A stretch of DNA of 64,000 bases from Perca fluviatilis (GCF_010015445.1 NC_053126.1:9888249-9952248); one strand, 5' to 3'. Shown: positions 33,884-45,491, counted from the stretch's first letter. The notes: generated by a model from the letters alone, not told the origin. Translations and numbers: made by a program.

Positions 33884-35334
33884 TGTAGCAATGGTATCAC
33901 ACCACTAACTGTGCCACTGGACCAGTTCTAGGTTCTAAGGAGTGGGGAGCAAAACAATAATTACACCAGAGACCGTTGCTTTAAATACAAAAGGCCGGCA
34001 ATTTACTTAATGCAAAAACACACATAAAATACAGTACACAAAACAACCTGCAGGTTCTTAATATTGAATAAATGAAAATGTATTTCACTTTCTTTTTGTT
34101 CTTTAGTTCACCTAAGTTATTTTAATAAAGCTAATCTAAGTTAGACCAGTTTTTTTCCCTAGGTTGCACCTATTTTAGGATTCCTATTTTACTTCCTGAG
34201 TTAACTCTTTTCCCTTTCTTTTACGGGTAAGAAAATACCTTCAAATACACAACCAAATCAAAGTGGACCACAATCATTTCAAATCACATTCAAACATATG
34301 AACATATGTAAACAAAGTATGACACCTTAAATTCAAGTTCAAGTCCAAATGAGAGTTCGATTATTCAGTTCAATGAAGAGTTTCAGTTTGATTCAGTCCA
34401 AAAGTAATAATTCAATCAGTTTCCTGTTCAGTTCAAAACCGATTCCTGATACTCCTACCACTCTGGCAGCGAGTCACCATATGCAGGAGATTTCCTCACT
34501 GATGCGATGGAGAAGATGAGTTGAAGTTCTGGGTCTGGCTCGCCATCTTGAATCCCGTTTGTGCATGTGCATGCCCGCACACTGCAGACCAATCCTCGCT
34601 CCGACCGAGCTTCAAACCAAGCAAAAAAATTGACCTGTGTAACAGGTCATAAGCACAATAAATCTCTTTTAAATCCTTGAATTACACAAATAAATGTTTC
34701 ACAGTCTCTGAGTTGTATCGTTACTGCTACAGTGTTTTTTTTCCACTTCAAAAATGGTGGCGGAGCGGTCTCTTTTAACTCACGGCTCCATCCCCCACAC
34801 AACTACTGCACACATCTTTCATCTACACAGCATACATTCACTTTTATAACATTCACAGCCTTCATAAACCCAAAATATTAACCAGTAAACCGTTTATGAC
34901 GAAGCATCTCCTTGTAAACAGCTAAGTTTTTAGCGTTAGCTCTCCACCAGAGGAAAAAAAAAAAAAGGTACAACACTGCAAAAATACATGAAACTACAAA
35001 ACTCACCAAAACTGGTGTGGCTTAGTTCTCATAAGATCCCCGTCAATTCCCGTCCAGGTAAATTATGTTTTTCAACTGCAAAATCTACTTTTTCACTCTT
35101 TTTTTTCTGCTCATTAACCGACACTCGTTCTCTCCGATTTCTCCTCTGCTCTCTCACGTCTCTCATGAATTTTCTGTCAGCATACTTTTAATCTTAAACA
35201 TTAAATGATTGTTGTATTAGCGTTTTTAATAAACTCTGATGAATTATCATTAAATAAATCACTTTTAAATTTCAACTTATTTATGCAGCTTTTAAACTAT
35301 TTATATTTATGTCATATTTTAAACATGGGTTACA
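33884..35334. mobile_element. LTR-like insertion downstream of V20
   Basis: A 1451-bp segment beginning TGTAGCAATGG and ending GGGTTACA. It is flanked by a perfect CATT duplication (33880-33883, 35335-35338). The paralogue at 22040-22070 reads ACATACCCATTCAAATATGC without it. No retroviral coding frame. Distinct in sequence from the other LTR-like inserts. Solo LTR candidate. Confidence 0.72.
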
Positions 35335-35805
35335 CATTCAAATATGCAGTTTATGTATGCAAATAACATCATTGTAATTTGGCCATGAAATATATTATGT
35401 CATCTGTTTTTTTTTAAATGTCAAGACTAGAATCCAAGACTATAAACATTTTGTTATCACTTAAACATTAAATATATAAGAAATATTTCACAGTTCATTA
35501 TACTGTCAGAAAAATACATCTTGTCTGTCCTTGTAGAATCAAACTACTGTATTTCATAGCAGAAATAGTTGACAGGTATTTGGTATTTTTCTTGTAGAAA
35601 GCTCCTGATGTTAAAGTCCATCTGCTTTCCATGTTCCCTTTTTAAACCTGAAGAGGGAGATCCATGCAAACTCTTCCTTCCTTATAATAACACCATCAAC
35701 AGCTCTTAGAACATTTATGACAGAACAACTGGGACACTTTAGAAAACTTAGAAATATTCAGATCAGAAAACACTGGATTACAGTGTTTATTACAGAATGG
35801 AAAAT

Positions 35806-36053
35806 ATGATTTCATTGAGTTTATTCTTACTTACTTTTCACGGTAAGAGTAATTTCTTAACACTGAAGACACTCTAGTGTAACTATTTAACCTCTGTGAT
35901 GGATGATTATCACAATTTCTTTCCTTACAGGAGTTTAGAGTGAGATCAAACTGGACCAGTCTTCCTCTGAGGTGAAAAGATCTGGAGAGACAGTGAAGAT
36001 GTAATGTATCATATCTGGCTTTGACATGACAGACTACTATATTCACTGGATAC
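35806..36053 (+). pseudogene. IGHV: V21: truncated VH pseudogene, group C
   Basis: Leader 35806-35842 (MISLSLFLLTFHG, one codon shorter than V14), V exon from 35931. G-V-W became G-V-stop (GAGTTTAGAG), and M-S-C became M-stop-C (ATGTAATGT). Homology ends abruptly inside FR2 after Y-Y-I-H-W, where unrelated DNA begins at about 36053. No RSS. Confidence 0.88.
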
Positions 36054-36640
36054 TGGATTCTCAGCAGCCTTCTCCTTTTCCCATGGGCCTCCCTTCCTGT
36101 TGCTGTTCTGCTCTTTTTATTTAAAAAACAATCAACCCCTTCTGACCCTCAGGTGCAAGTCCTTAGCCTGATTACCACTGTTCACTGGCGGAAGTTAACA
36201 TTAAAAACACACACCACATATTTCAGAATAAAAGCATGCAATATAAAAGCTAAAAACACAGCAAATAATAAAACCACAGCAATTAATAAGACCACAACAA
36301 ATCCAATAAAAGCATGCTCAAATAAAATAAAACTTCCGCCCCGTGACACATGCATGAAGATCATGCAAAAATCAACATTTTGGCAACATTTAAAATTAAA
36401 AAGCTTCCACATGATTTTCAGATTGTACACAAGTTTTTTATGAAATAATTTTCTTATTCATACCAAATTTACACAAAATCCTGTAATTAAATCATTTTCC
36501 AGCCATAAAAAGGAAACATGTAGATATCTAACAAATCAAAACCTTGTTGTCATTTTTAAAATATACTCTGACTTGACAGATCGTTTTAATACTGTATGTC
36601 TGTATACAGATCTTAGCAAAAACTCTTCCCATTATGAAAG
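36054..36640. other. Intergenic, foreign insert then duplicated block
   Basis: No gene. From about 36345 the sequence parallels 57515-57800. Confidence 0.45.
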
Positions 36641-36654
36641 AAACTGGATCGGAA

Positions 36655-36698
36655 ATGTCTGAAGACTAAAGTTGCTGTTTATTATTGTGCTCGAGAGC
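36655..36698 (+). pseudogene. IGHV: V22: VH 3' end fragment, group A
   Basis: Only the last residues survive (V-Y-Y-C-A-R-E wording, GTTTATTATTGTGCTCGAGAG), with damaged codons before them. Heptamer is degraded to CAAAGAG 36699-36705; spacing of 23 bp and nonamer ACAAAATCC 36729-36737 are kept. Confidence 0.75.
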
Positions 36699-36758
36699 CA
36701 AAGAGACTGGAGTTGTTTGAGCAGCTGTACAAAATCCTACAGAACTCATTCTTATACA

Positions 36759-37287
36759 TCGAGTGCAGATGTGAAATGCCCATGCGTCATGTGAGTTACG
36801 CATGCTCAGATTCAAACGGTTTACTGGCTACCCGATGTGAGTTGAGTTTACGGCATAACACCAAGGGATCCGGATCAGGCTGCAAGCAAGGTGGGCACGT
36901 CAGTGTCATACTGAAATTTGTAAAATCCATAAAATAATAAACCTTTCTCCCCCCTTTTTGCCACAATGCCAGTGGCCTCCTCAATGACCCTCAGTAGCTC
37001 AAACCTCTATTGAAAGTAAAGTACAAATCAATAAATTCATCTTGTACATGTTTTATATGGGTACATAAAGCAGACAAATTGGGAGACAGCAGGTACAATA
37101 TTTATAGAGAAAACAACCTGTTATGGACTCCACTCCCATGACCCCTTACGCATGTTTACTCCACAAGACTCCAAAAAACTGCAGGAAAACATACTGAACC
37201 TCATTTAAAGTTTAAAGTTTAAAGCGTGTAGATGTCGCCGCGTCATTGTCGCAAAGTGACGCATGCGCAACTCACATCTGCACTCGA
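36759..37287. mobile_element. MITE-like element with 16-bp terminal inverted repeats
   Basis: Left end TCGAGTGCAGATGTGA (36759-36774) is the exact reverse complement of the right end (37272-37287). It interrupts the block that is continuous at 57840-58290. 529 bp, no transposase frame. Confidence 0.65.
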
Positions 37288-37289
37288 CC

Positions 37290-37820
37290 CACATCGGGTA
37301 GTGACAAGGTAGTGTAGAGGGCTTCAATAACAAACGTTTTTTGGGTGTCACAAGTGAGTAATCTTTCTGTTTAAAAGTAGCTACCATTCCTGTTTTAAAA
37401 CTCTAGAGGGCAGACAAGGACTGACTTTAACACGTATCCCAGTGACGTCCATATACAGGAACAAAGACAGGGAAGAAAAGCAGTATATGTTATATTTAAT
37501 TGTTTTCAGCCCCTAATGCTCCAGATATTGATGTTCTCCTCCTAATGATGATCTGTTACAAACTTTTCTGCCATGAAATGACTATAAACCTTCAAAATGC
37601 CACATCCAGGTGTGCTGGGCACCACTGCTTCAATCTATCACATGACATAAATGATGCTTAAATTGTTGTTGTGGTAACGTTGATAACCTAGTTACTAAAT
37701 TTAAAATAGAATTTAAAATGTACAAACTAAAATTGACACTTCCTAGTCAATAAAAATGTATTCTAGTTTCATCAAAGAAGATTTTAGATTCCAGTCCAGA
37801 TGTTTCCTCCCTGTGAGGAG
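37290..37820. other. Intergenic, duplicated block before V23
   Basis: No gene; parallels 58290-58775 before V38. Confidence 0.55.
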
Positions 37821-37905
37821 GAGTCAATGCAAAACTCAGATATCTTCACCTCTACTTATCTGAGTGCAGAGAGGAGGACAGAGAACAGTGGACACACAGT
37901 TTAAC

Positions 37906-38336
37906 ATGATGGACTATAGGACAGGACTGCTGCTTTTAACTATCTGCTGGGCAGGTGAAGATTTTCACTGATCTTAATTTGAAGTTGTCTTTAAAACATT
38001 ACCAAAGTTAAAAGCAACTGATTATTTTCTTTATTTGACAGGTGTTGATGGTCAGACTCTGACGGAATCAGAACCAGCAGTTAAAAGACCTGGAGAATCC
38101 CACAGATTGACATGTACAGCCTCTGGATTGGACATTAACGGCTACTGGTTGGCCTGGATCAGACAAGCTCCTGGAAAAGGACTGGAGTGGGTTGCGAGTA
38201 GCTATGACAGTGCTAGCATCTACTACTCTCAGTCAGTGTTACCATCTCCATCCGCAAGATGACATCCAGAGAGCAGCTGTAAAATGAAAATTCAACAGCC
38301 TGAATTAAGTGCTGTTGTCTTCTGTGCTCAGACAGA
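37906..38336 (+). pseudogene. IGHV: V23: hybrid VH pseudogene, group A 5' and group C-like 3'
   Basis: Leader 37906-37954 and V exon from 38042 are group A and open to YYSQSV in CDR2-FR3. After that the G-R-F-T codons are missing, there is a TAA-containing stretch (CTGTAAAATG), and the 3' end (GTCTTCTGTGCT) plus downstream DNA match group C segments. RSS: CAAAGTG 38337-38343, 22 bp, ACAAAACTC 38366-38374. The join suggests recombination between unlike V groups. Confidence 0.82.
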
Positions 38337-38374
38337 CAAAGTGACTAATGATGTTTTGCGCGTGCACAAAACTC

Positions 38375-38940
38375 CACAAAACAAAAACAATGTGATCTTA
38401 TTGTAATGACATCTGAGTTTTCTCACTGTCTGAAAAGCACTTTGATATATCCACATACAATTTCTATATATTTTAAACTCACAAGTACATATTTATTTTT
38501 ATAATGATGTTACGTCCTCTACAGTAATAGACATAGTTCTTTCAATTGTCAAACCCTTATCTAAATTTCCAAAGTCTTATTCATAAGTACTAACCATGAA
38601 TGGTATAATAGTATGACATAGTGAGATCAATACAAAGCAGTTGTCATAATGATACTAGATGTTGGTGATCAGAATGAAACCAATTATTTATATTATTGTG
38701 AATGCTCTCATGTGCTGCTCATTCTGCTCACAGAGACCAATGAGAAACAGAGCCTTGATACCAAGATTAAACATAATTTAACAAATTTGAATTAACCTTG
38801 AAAAAACAGATGTAATTTGTGTATTATTAGAATACATGTGGCTATAATGTTAATACTGATAAACATGTTACACAAATTAAGACTCTTGCACATTAATTTC
38901 CCACTTTCATTAAATATCTCCAGTCCAGATGTTTCCTCCC
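38375..38940. other. Intergenic, group C downstream spacer
   Basis: No gene; the C-to-A link region again, most like 48000-48590. Confidence 0.6.
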
Positions 38941-39034
38941 TGTGAGGAGGAGTCGATGCAAAACTCAGATATCTTCACCTCTACTTATCTGAGTGCAGAG
39001 AGGAGGACAGAGAACAGTGGACACACAGTTTAAC

Positions 39035-39214
39035 ATGATGGACTATAGGACAGGACTGCTGCTTTTAACTCTCTGCTGGGCAGGTGAAGATTTTCACTGA
39101 TATTTATTTGACACAGTTTTAATTTCTATAACTGACATATTTCACATTTTCTTTTTGTCGTGACAGGTGTTGATGGTCAGACTCTAATAAAATCTGAACC
39201 AGTGGTTAAAGACC
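39035..39214 (+). pseudogene. IGHV: V24: 3'-truncated VH, group A
   Basis: Leader 39035-39083 intact; V exon from 39167 reads G-V-D-G-Q-T-L, then I-K-S-E-P-V-V-K and ends near D-L-K-D-L-stop. Everything from the first cysteine on is missing. V31 is a copy of the same truncated gene, so the truncation preceded the cassette duplication. Confidence 0.85.
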
Positions 39215-39253
39215 TTAAAGATCTTTAATTTCAATATATTGAATTTATTTAAA

Positions 39254-41225
39254 GGGGTGATAGAATGATTATATAGGGTGTTTTACACTGTTCCTTAAGG
39301 TCTCCTAATGGGGTATGTAACATTGGTTGGGCTGAAAATTGCCCAAATGATATTTTATTAGGCCCTTAACTACCCTGTGAATATGGCTCTATTTGGAACA
39401 AGAGCTTCTCTTCCAAATATGGTATGCTAATGAATATTCAGAATGAGCTACGTGCTGATTGGTTTGAGCAAACTACATAGAAACACATGGGAGACTCAGA
39501 TTTCAGACACTGCAAAGTTATACATTGTTTATCGGGCTATTTCGTTATTAAATTCACTTCAGATACTTTTTTAAGCGAGAAATCAACTATATAAAGCTCA
39601 AATATGGGCCGTTTTACGAAAATTGATGGCTAATTGCAAATTTGGTAAGACTGTGTCGGAGTTCTGCCGCTGGTGCTGCCTCGCTGACTGGCTTGCCTTC
39701 CTTCACAGACCCCGGCCTGCTATGAGGTACTTGGAGCTTCGTCACGGCTGGCAGCCCACAGCAGGGACTACCAACACCGCTGCCCTGACAGAGCTCCAGG
39801 GCCTTCAACTCCCCTCTTCCTGCTAGCTAAATGGCCTGTTGTATTAGAGTGAAAGCGCGGTCAGCGAGCTTGTTACACCAGCAATCTCTTACCACATGTT
39901 CCACACATGTCACGCCACTTATACAAAATCTAACTAAATGTCTTATAAAGCTAACAACGGTGTCCGATTTCAAGTTAATGAATATTTGTGAAGACAAGTG
40001 TTTCGTTAGCTGTGACTGTCCCTTCAATCCTAGCTGCAAATCACGGATAGTTAGCTTCCTTTTCGCCTTAATTTGAGTATATTTACAGTTTGAATTTCGT
40101 CACGCCACTTACACAACATTTAACTATATGTCTTATAAACCTAACAACAGTGTCCGATTTCAAGTTAATGAATATTTGTGAAGACTAGGTGTTTCGTTAG
40201 CTGTGACTGTCCCTTCAATCCTATCTATGTGTAGCTACAAATCACGGATAGTTAGCTTCCTTTTGCCTTAATTCGAGTATATTTACAGTTTGAATTTCGT
40301 TACGCCACTTACACAACATCTAACTATAGGTCTTATAAAGCTAACAACGGTGTCCGATTTCAAGTTAATGAATATTTGTCAATTCCAGAGGAATTCTAAG
40401 AGGAGGCTAGCTAGCTAGCTCATTGATAGAGCTACATCCAGCCGCAGGCTCTATCAATGAGACTCGCGGACAAGCGGCGTTTATTTCCCCAATCGTTTGT
40501 TTAAATAACTCAACACATTATAATTACACACATTAAAAGATTAACTGAAACCTGTGGTAACAGATTGCTGATGTAACAAGCTCGCTGACCGTGCTCTCAC
40601 TCACACACGCATTTAGCTAGCAGGAAGAGGGGAGCTGCAGGCCCTGGAGCTCTGTCAGAGCCGCGGCGTTTAGTGGTCCATTAGCGGTGTTACCGGTACC
40701 TCGCCGTGTTTGGCTGCTGCGGCCGCAATGGAGCTCACAGCAGGCCAGCGGCGCAGGCAACAACCCAGGCAGCACCGGCCGCTTAAATTCCAACCCACAG
40801 TCGGACAAAATTTGCAATTAGCCATCCATTTTGGAAAGCGGGCCAATATTTGAGCTTTACATAGTTGATTTCTCGCGATGAAAAGTTTCAGAAGTGAATT
40901 TTGTAATGGAATAGCAGAGATCGCGTGACCTAGCTAGATTCAGAAGACTACCTGATCTCAGGTCAGTTGTGTAGCCTATGTAAATGTTGGGCGTGACCGT
41001 TCTCTTAAGGTTCCGGATTTTGAGATGCTTACGCAAGCAACTAGTTGCTTTTTGCTTGCCCGGTTTGCCAGCGACAGCTTCAAAATATGAGATTTTCATA
41101 GTAAAGGGGTGTCAATGGGATTTTGAGATTCTTGTATGTTACCTATTTACCACACGGAATCTCGTTTGTTATTCAACTATATCACCCCTTACAGGGTAAA
41201 ATCGGTTTTGCATTCTATCATCACC
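39254..41225. mobile_element. Non-autonomous DNA transposon, TTTAAA target, copy 1
   Basis: 1972 bp between TTTAAA duplications (39248-39253, 41226-41231). The left end GGGGTGATAGAATG is matched in inverted form by CATTCTATCATCACC at the right. Paralogous empty sites exist at 5902-5907 and 48878-48883. Inside (about 39900-40380) lie 2.5 tandem units of roughly 200 bp sharing ACGCCACTTA and TCAAGTTAATGAATATTTGT. No transposase is visible. The copy at 54843-56764 is the same element in the opposite orientation. Confidence 0.75.
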
Positions 41226-41231
41226 TTTAAA

Positions 41232-41926
41232 GGATAGCCCTATCAATTGCAATATCATCTTGTACCAACTCTATCATTATCAATTCCAAAAACAAACAGC
41301 AAACACAGAAAAAAAAACAATCCTTGTCTAGCTATGAATAAAATAAATACTACATAGACATTTCAGCCATGTGGCATCTAAAGTGGGAGTCACAAATAAT
41401 GTTACATTTTCTTTCATAAAAACCCTAGAATGCTTCAGTCTCGAGTTTCTCTGTCCTCTATATGGAAACACTTAGTTCTGCTTATCTCTTTGATTTTGAC
41501 TGACTGCCACTCAAAACTACAATTTTATACTCAGACTCTTTGAGAGCTTGCTTCACCCCAACAAAAATAGAACATTTAGGTGCTGGATCAGCAGTGACTG
41601 CTTCTTCATGTATTCATTTAGTTGTATAGTTCTCCATTTCAGGCAAACTTTTACTTCCTTGGCTCTTGGAGGAAAAACTATGTATTCCTTTGTCACATAG
41701 TTTTCTCTATTAGCAGTAATCCACCTCACTTAGGTGAACAATAACCTTTTAAATGAACGTCTTAGACTGACATTACAGCTTGTACTGTATACATTGAACT
41801 ACACACCACACAATCTTACCCTCTTAGAAATGCAGACGGTTGAAAAACTGTCCGAACAACATCTTTAAAGTTGTATCTCAGTCTGTTTCGAAAACCTCTC
41901 TCTCTCTCTGTCTCTCTCTCTCTCTC
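41232..41926. other. Duplicated intergenic block before V25
   Basis: No gene; equals 6150-6870 and 48900-49680. Confidence 0.6.
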
Positions 41927-42660
41927 TCAATTTCAATTTTCAATTCACGTTGCTTTATTGGCATGACAAAAAAAATACATCTGTGTTGCCAAAGCAAAAG
42001 AACGAACTGTTCTTATGACAAATGACAAGGAGTAAATACATCTGATGTAATAATAATACAAATAAACATATTATAATTATGATATAAATGCAGATACTAA
42101 ACAACTTCCGTGCAGTTCCCTCAGAGGGTACATTGAAACAATATATAAAAAAAAGAATACAAATAACTAAAATAATAAATTAGAAAAGAAATGATAATCT
42201 ATACAATTCTCTATTTATTGTTCCTTGTATTGTGGCAGGAGAAGACATATCTAGCTGCTAGCCATGCCGTGTTTTTCTCTTCCCCTAATAGAAAAGGAAG
42301 CTTTTTGTCCTCAGTGTAGGTAGTGAAGCCTGGTATATGTTTTTCGAATTTTTGGAAATATTTGGTTCTTAAGCCTTCATATTTGGAACATGTACATAGG
42401 AAATGTAATTCTGTTTCGATATCCTGGTGGCAGTGTGTACAGACTCGTTCCTCTTTTGGTCCCCACACTTTTAAATGTCTACCTCTTTCAATTTCAAGCT
42501 CATGGTCACTGACTCGGTATTTTGTTAAAATTCGTATTTCTTTTGGATTTTTTGTTTTGAGATATTCAGCCAATTTGATATCTCTGTTCAGGGATTGATA
42601 ACAGAAGAGTTTGTGTTGTATTTTATTTTCATTTTGCCATTGTTCTGTCTTTTAATTTAG
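41927..42660 (-). mobile_element. 5'-truncated LINE (non-LTR retrotransposon)
   Basis: On the minus strand an open frame at 42573-42211 encodes the C-terminal part of a LINE ORF2-type protein: a C-x-x-C-H-x(8)-H-F-L-x-x-C zinc-finger-like motif (VCTHCHQDIETELHFLCTC) followed by F-L-L-G-E-E-K. The 3' tail is a short repeat (ATTGAA units, read on the minus strand) at 41927-41950, a tail style of L2-like fish LINEs. The rest of the reverse transcriptase is absent. It interrupts the block that is continuous at 6900 and 49685. Confidence 0.75.
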
Positions 42661-42903
42661 TTTCAAATCTTTTGATTGAAGACTGAGGATTGTGTCTGTG
42701 GCGGCTCTGAGGCTCAGAGTACCTGTCTCTCTCTCTCTTTCTCTCTCAGAGTCCAGCACTCCTCCTTTTCTGACAGCAAACTGTATCTTCCACTGCTAAC
42801 ATGTAAATTCACACACTGATGCATAATCCCCACCCATTCTGTCAACACAATATATAATCCCCATAACAGCCTCTGCAGGTGCAGACTGAGTCAAGTTCCC
42901 ACC

Positions 42904-43074
42904 ATGACAGTTGTACAGAGTGTCCTCCTCTTGGCTCTCATTTCAGGTGAGTGAAGATATTTGCTTAAGGTGTCCAAGGCCAGTTTTCCATCACCAAAGA
43001 CACAAATTGTGTGCACTTAGAGGTTAAGAGTCTGAAACAAGAAGACTCTGCAGTTTATTATTGTGCACGAGAGC
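42904..43074 (+). pseudogene. IGHV: V25: internally deleted VH, group D
   Basis: Leader 42904-42946 intact. The rest of the intron, acceptor and the V exon from FR1 through CDR2 are deleted; homology resumes at [10 protein letters not shown] near 42969 and reaches YYCARE. RSS: CACAGTG 43075-43081, 22-bp spacer, ACACAAACT 43104-43112. Confidence 0.88.
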
Positions 43075-43411
43075 CACAGTGACACACAACACTACTAAGC
43101 TGTACACAAACTGAATAACACTGATCTCTGTGTGAGAAGCACTGAAGTTCTTTGATAAAAAAAAATAGCTCTACAGTGATGCAAACCACCAACAGACCTG
43201 CACAATTACCCAGCAACCATGTGACTCAACCACACATTTTACATGACATCATTAATTTGTGAGTTCATTTAACATAAACCTTACAGATAATCCTTATGTT
43301 TTTAGTTTTTGGTTATATGATAAAACACTACAAAAAAGTGCTCATGTCTCTGGATGTGATATTGTATTTAGCATAGAAGGACAAGCCTCTCTGCTTCCTT
43401 TAACCAGTGTG

Positions 43412-43918
43412 TTTCTCTGGCACAGTAATACACAGCAGAGTCCTCTGGCTTTAAGTTGGACAGTCTCAGATACACCATGCTGTTGCTGTCATCTCTACTG
43501 ATTTCTACACGGCCCTGAACACTGCTGGCATAAGTGTTACTACTTGCAGTAGAGAAGCCGCTCCCTATCCATTCCAGTCTCGTTCTCCTGCAGGTTGTCT
43601 GATCCAGCTCATAACACAGCGGCTAAATGTGAAGCCAGATCCCCTGCAGGAGAGACTGAGAGTCTCCCCAGGCTTTTTCACTACTGAACTGGAAGGAATG
43701 GACTCCATACTCTGACCTGTACAACCTGATGAAATAAAAGGGAGAGAGGAAACACAGAAGAAATGAATCATCTGGGAAGTTTTCTGGTGTCACTGACTGA
43801 CCATCAGTCCATGTTGTCTGAGATAACACAGAAAACACAGCAAGAAGCAGGAGAACTCACAGGGCGAGAGAGAGCAACCAGCAGAAGAGTGAGTGTGTTC
43901 ATCATCATGAGGCTGGAG
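43412..43918 (-). pseudogene. IGHV: V26: inverted VH pseudogene, group E
   Basis: Read on the minus strand: leader 43918-43861, V exon 43725-43412. FR1 [19 protein letters not shown]1 FTFSRCVM, then in FR2 extra bases (GAACGAGACTGG) shift the frame and give a stop (N-G-stop). The leader also lacks one base against V5. RSS: heptamer CACACTG (43411-43405) and spacer survive, but the nonamer position reads TCCTTCTAT. Even if open it would need inversional joining to the D. Confidence 0.88.
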
Positions 43919-43989
43919 ATGTGACATCTGATGCTCACACACAAAGTACAAGGCAGTCAGCAGGACAGAGTACACTGCACAGACTGAAG

Positions 43990-43997
43990 ATTTGCAT
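43990..43997 (-). promoter_or_regulatory. V26 octamer (left arm)
   Basis: ATGCAAAT on the minus strand; mirrored by 44331-44338 in the right arm. Confidence 0.7.
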
Positions 43998-44052
43998 CAG
44001 GACATAATGGGGAGGGAGTGGCTCCTAAACCAGCACTCTGTGTAATTTATAC

Positions 44053-44057
<5 letters not shown>

Positions 44058-44120
<63 letters not shown>

Positions 44121-44217
44121 GTATTTATTTATGTATATATTTATTTATTTATGTATTTATTTATGTATATATTTATTTATTTATGTATTTATTATGTATT
44201 ATTGTATTTATTTATAC

Positions 44218-44261
<44 letters not shown>

Positions 44262-44270
44262 ATAATATAA
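44058..44270. repeat. (TA)n and TTTATTTATG-type centre of the palindrome
   Basis: Two (TA)n tracts (about 44056-44117 and 44220-44262) enclose a TTTATTTATGTA-rich stretch; nearly pure A+T. Confidence 0.9.
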
Positions 44271-44330
44271 TAATTGTATAAATTACACAGAGTGCTGGTT
44301 TAGGAGCCACTCCCTCCCCATTATGTCCTG

Positions 44331-44338
44331 ATGCAAAT
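44331..44338 (+). promoter_or_regulatory. V27 octamer (right arm)
   Basis: Exact ATGCAAAT 94 bp before the V27 start codon. Confidence 0.7.
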
Positions 44339-44424
44339 CTTCAGTCTGTGCAGTGTACTTCTGTCCTGCTGATCGCTCTTGTACTTTTGTGTGGAGCATC
44401 AGATGTCACATCTCCAGCCTCAGG

Positions 44425-44907
44425 ATGATGAACACACTCACTCTTCTGCTGGTTGCTCTCTCTGCCCTGTGAGTTCTCCTGCTTCTGTTGTGTTATCTTT
44501 TCTCCAGACAACATGGACTGATGGTCAGTCAGTGACACCAGAAAACCTCCCAGATGACTGTCTGACTTGTTTCTGTCTCTCTCCTTTTATTTCATCAGGT
44601 TGTACAGGTCAGAGTATGGAGTCCATTCCTTCCAGTTCAGTAGTAAAAAGCCTGGGGAGACTCTCAGTCTCTCCTGCAGGGGATCTGGCTTCACATTTAG
44701 CTGCTGTGTTATGATGTGGATCAGACAACCTGCAGGAGAAGGAATGAAATGGATAGGGAGCGGATACTCTTCTGCAAGCAGTAACACTTATGCCAGCAGT
44801 GTTCAGGGCCGTGTAGAAATCAGTAGAGATGACAGCAACAGCATGGTGTATCTGAGACTGTCCAACTTAAAGCCAGAGGACTCTGCTGTGTATTACTGTG
44901 CAAAACA
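44425..44907 (+). CDS. IGHV: V27: VH segment with compensating frameshifts, group E
   Basis: Leader 44425-44468 is two bases shorter than in V5 and V33 (in the CTCTCT run), and the V exon (44599-44907) lacks one base in the G-T-A-G-T-A-A-A-A-A-G region of FR1. Together they remove three bases, so the spliced frame is open: MMNTLTLLLVALSALLYRSE, then [10 protein letters not shown], joining the normal [13 protein letters not shown]2 [17 protein letters not shown]1 FTFSCCVM, ending YYCAK. RSS is the best of the group: CACAGTG 44908-44914, 23-bp spacer, ACAAAAACC 44938-44946. Translatable, but the first 15 or so residues after the leader differ from the family. Confidence 0.8.
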
Positions 44908-44946
44908 CACAGTGGTTAAAAGAAGCAGAGAGGCTTGACAAAAACC

Positions 44947-45375
44947 TCATACAATTTATTTTCCCAAGTACCTCCAGGTGGCAGTAGAAGATAAGACGTT
45001 AGGATGATACTAAGGAGAAAATGACAGTGTCTCTAAACACACACACAAATTCATGACCACAATGGTGACTGTGACTTCCTGTTTTTTAGTGTTACATTTG
45101 ACATTTGCTTTTCCACAAAATATAATGGTAATAATGTTCCTTTTTTTGATTTTGAACAGCAGGTGTTGAGAATATATTTGGACATTTATGCATGATATAG
45201 CCAGAATATGGATGGCAATCAAATGCTGCTGAGCAAAGTATATAAATACATCTAATTTGAGAATAAATAAATGTATCTTCATTATTGAGAAAATCATACG
45301 TATAATCATAAAATGAAAGAATGATATAAATCATATTTTTCCAGAGATGTGTTGAGTTTCTGTTTGAGGAGGAGG
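44947..45375. other. Intergenic spacer V27 to V28
   Basis: No gene; parallels 10281-10920 without its repeat insertions. Confidence 0.55.
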
Positions 45376-45491
45376 AGTCAATGCAAATCTCTGACCTCTT
45401 CCATCTCTACATATGTGTTGCAGAGTGAAGGACAGACACTAAATCACTGACATACACACTGTAGACTGGACAGAGACACCTGGCTTTAACA

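Larger units (their letters stand above)
43385..44945. repeat. Large inverted repeat with two divergent group E VH
   Basis: Arms of about 670 bp (43385-44060 and 44270-44945) are near-perfect inverse complements around a (TA)n-rich centre at about 44060-44270. Each arm holds a group E V with its promoter, leader and V exon: V26 on the minus strand, V27 on the plus strand. The left arm ends 3' of the V26 heptamer and spacer, so V26 has lost its nonamer. Confidence 0.9.

Noticed and set aside
42211..42573. Host gene with a C-x-x-C...H-x(4)-C finger
   Set aside because: The motif order, 5' truncation and tail repeat identify it as a LINE remnant, not a host gene.
44018..44281. Transmembrane-like open frame at the palindrome centre
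   Set aside because: Translation of (TA)n and TTTATTTATG repeats.
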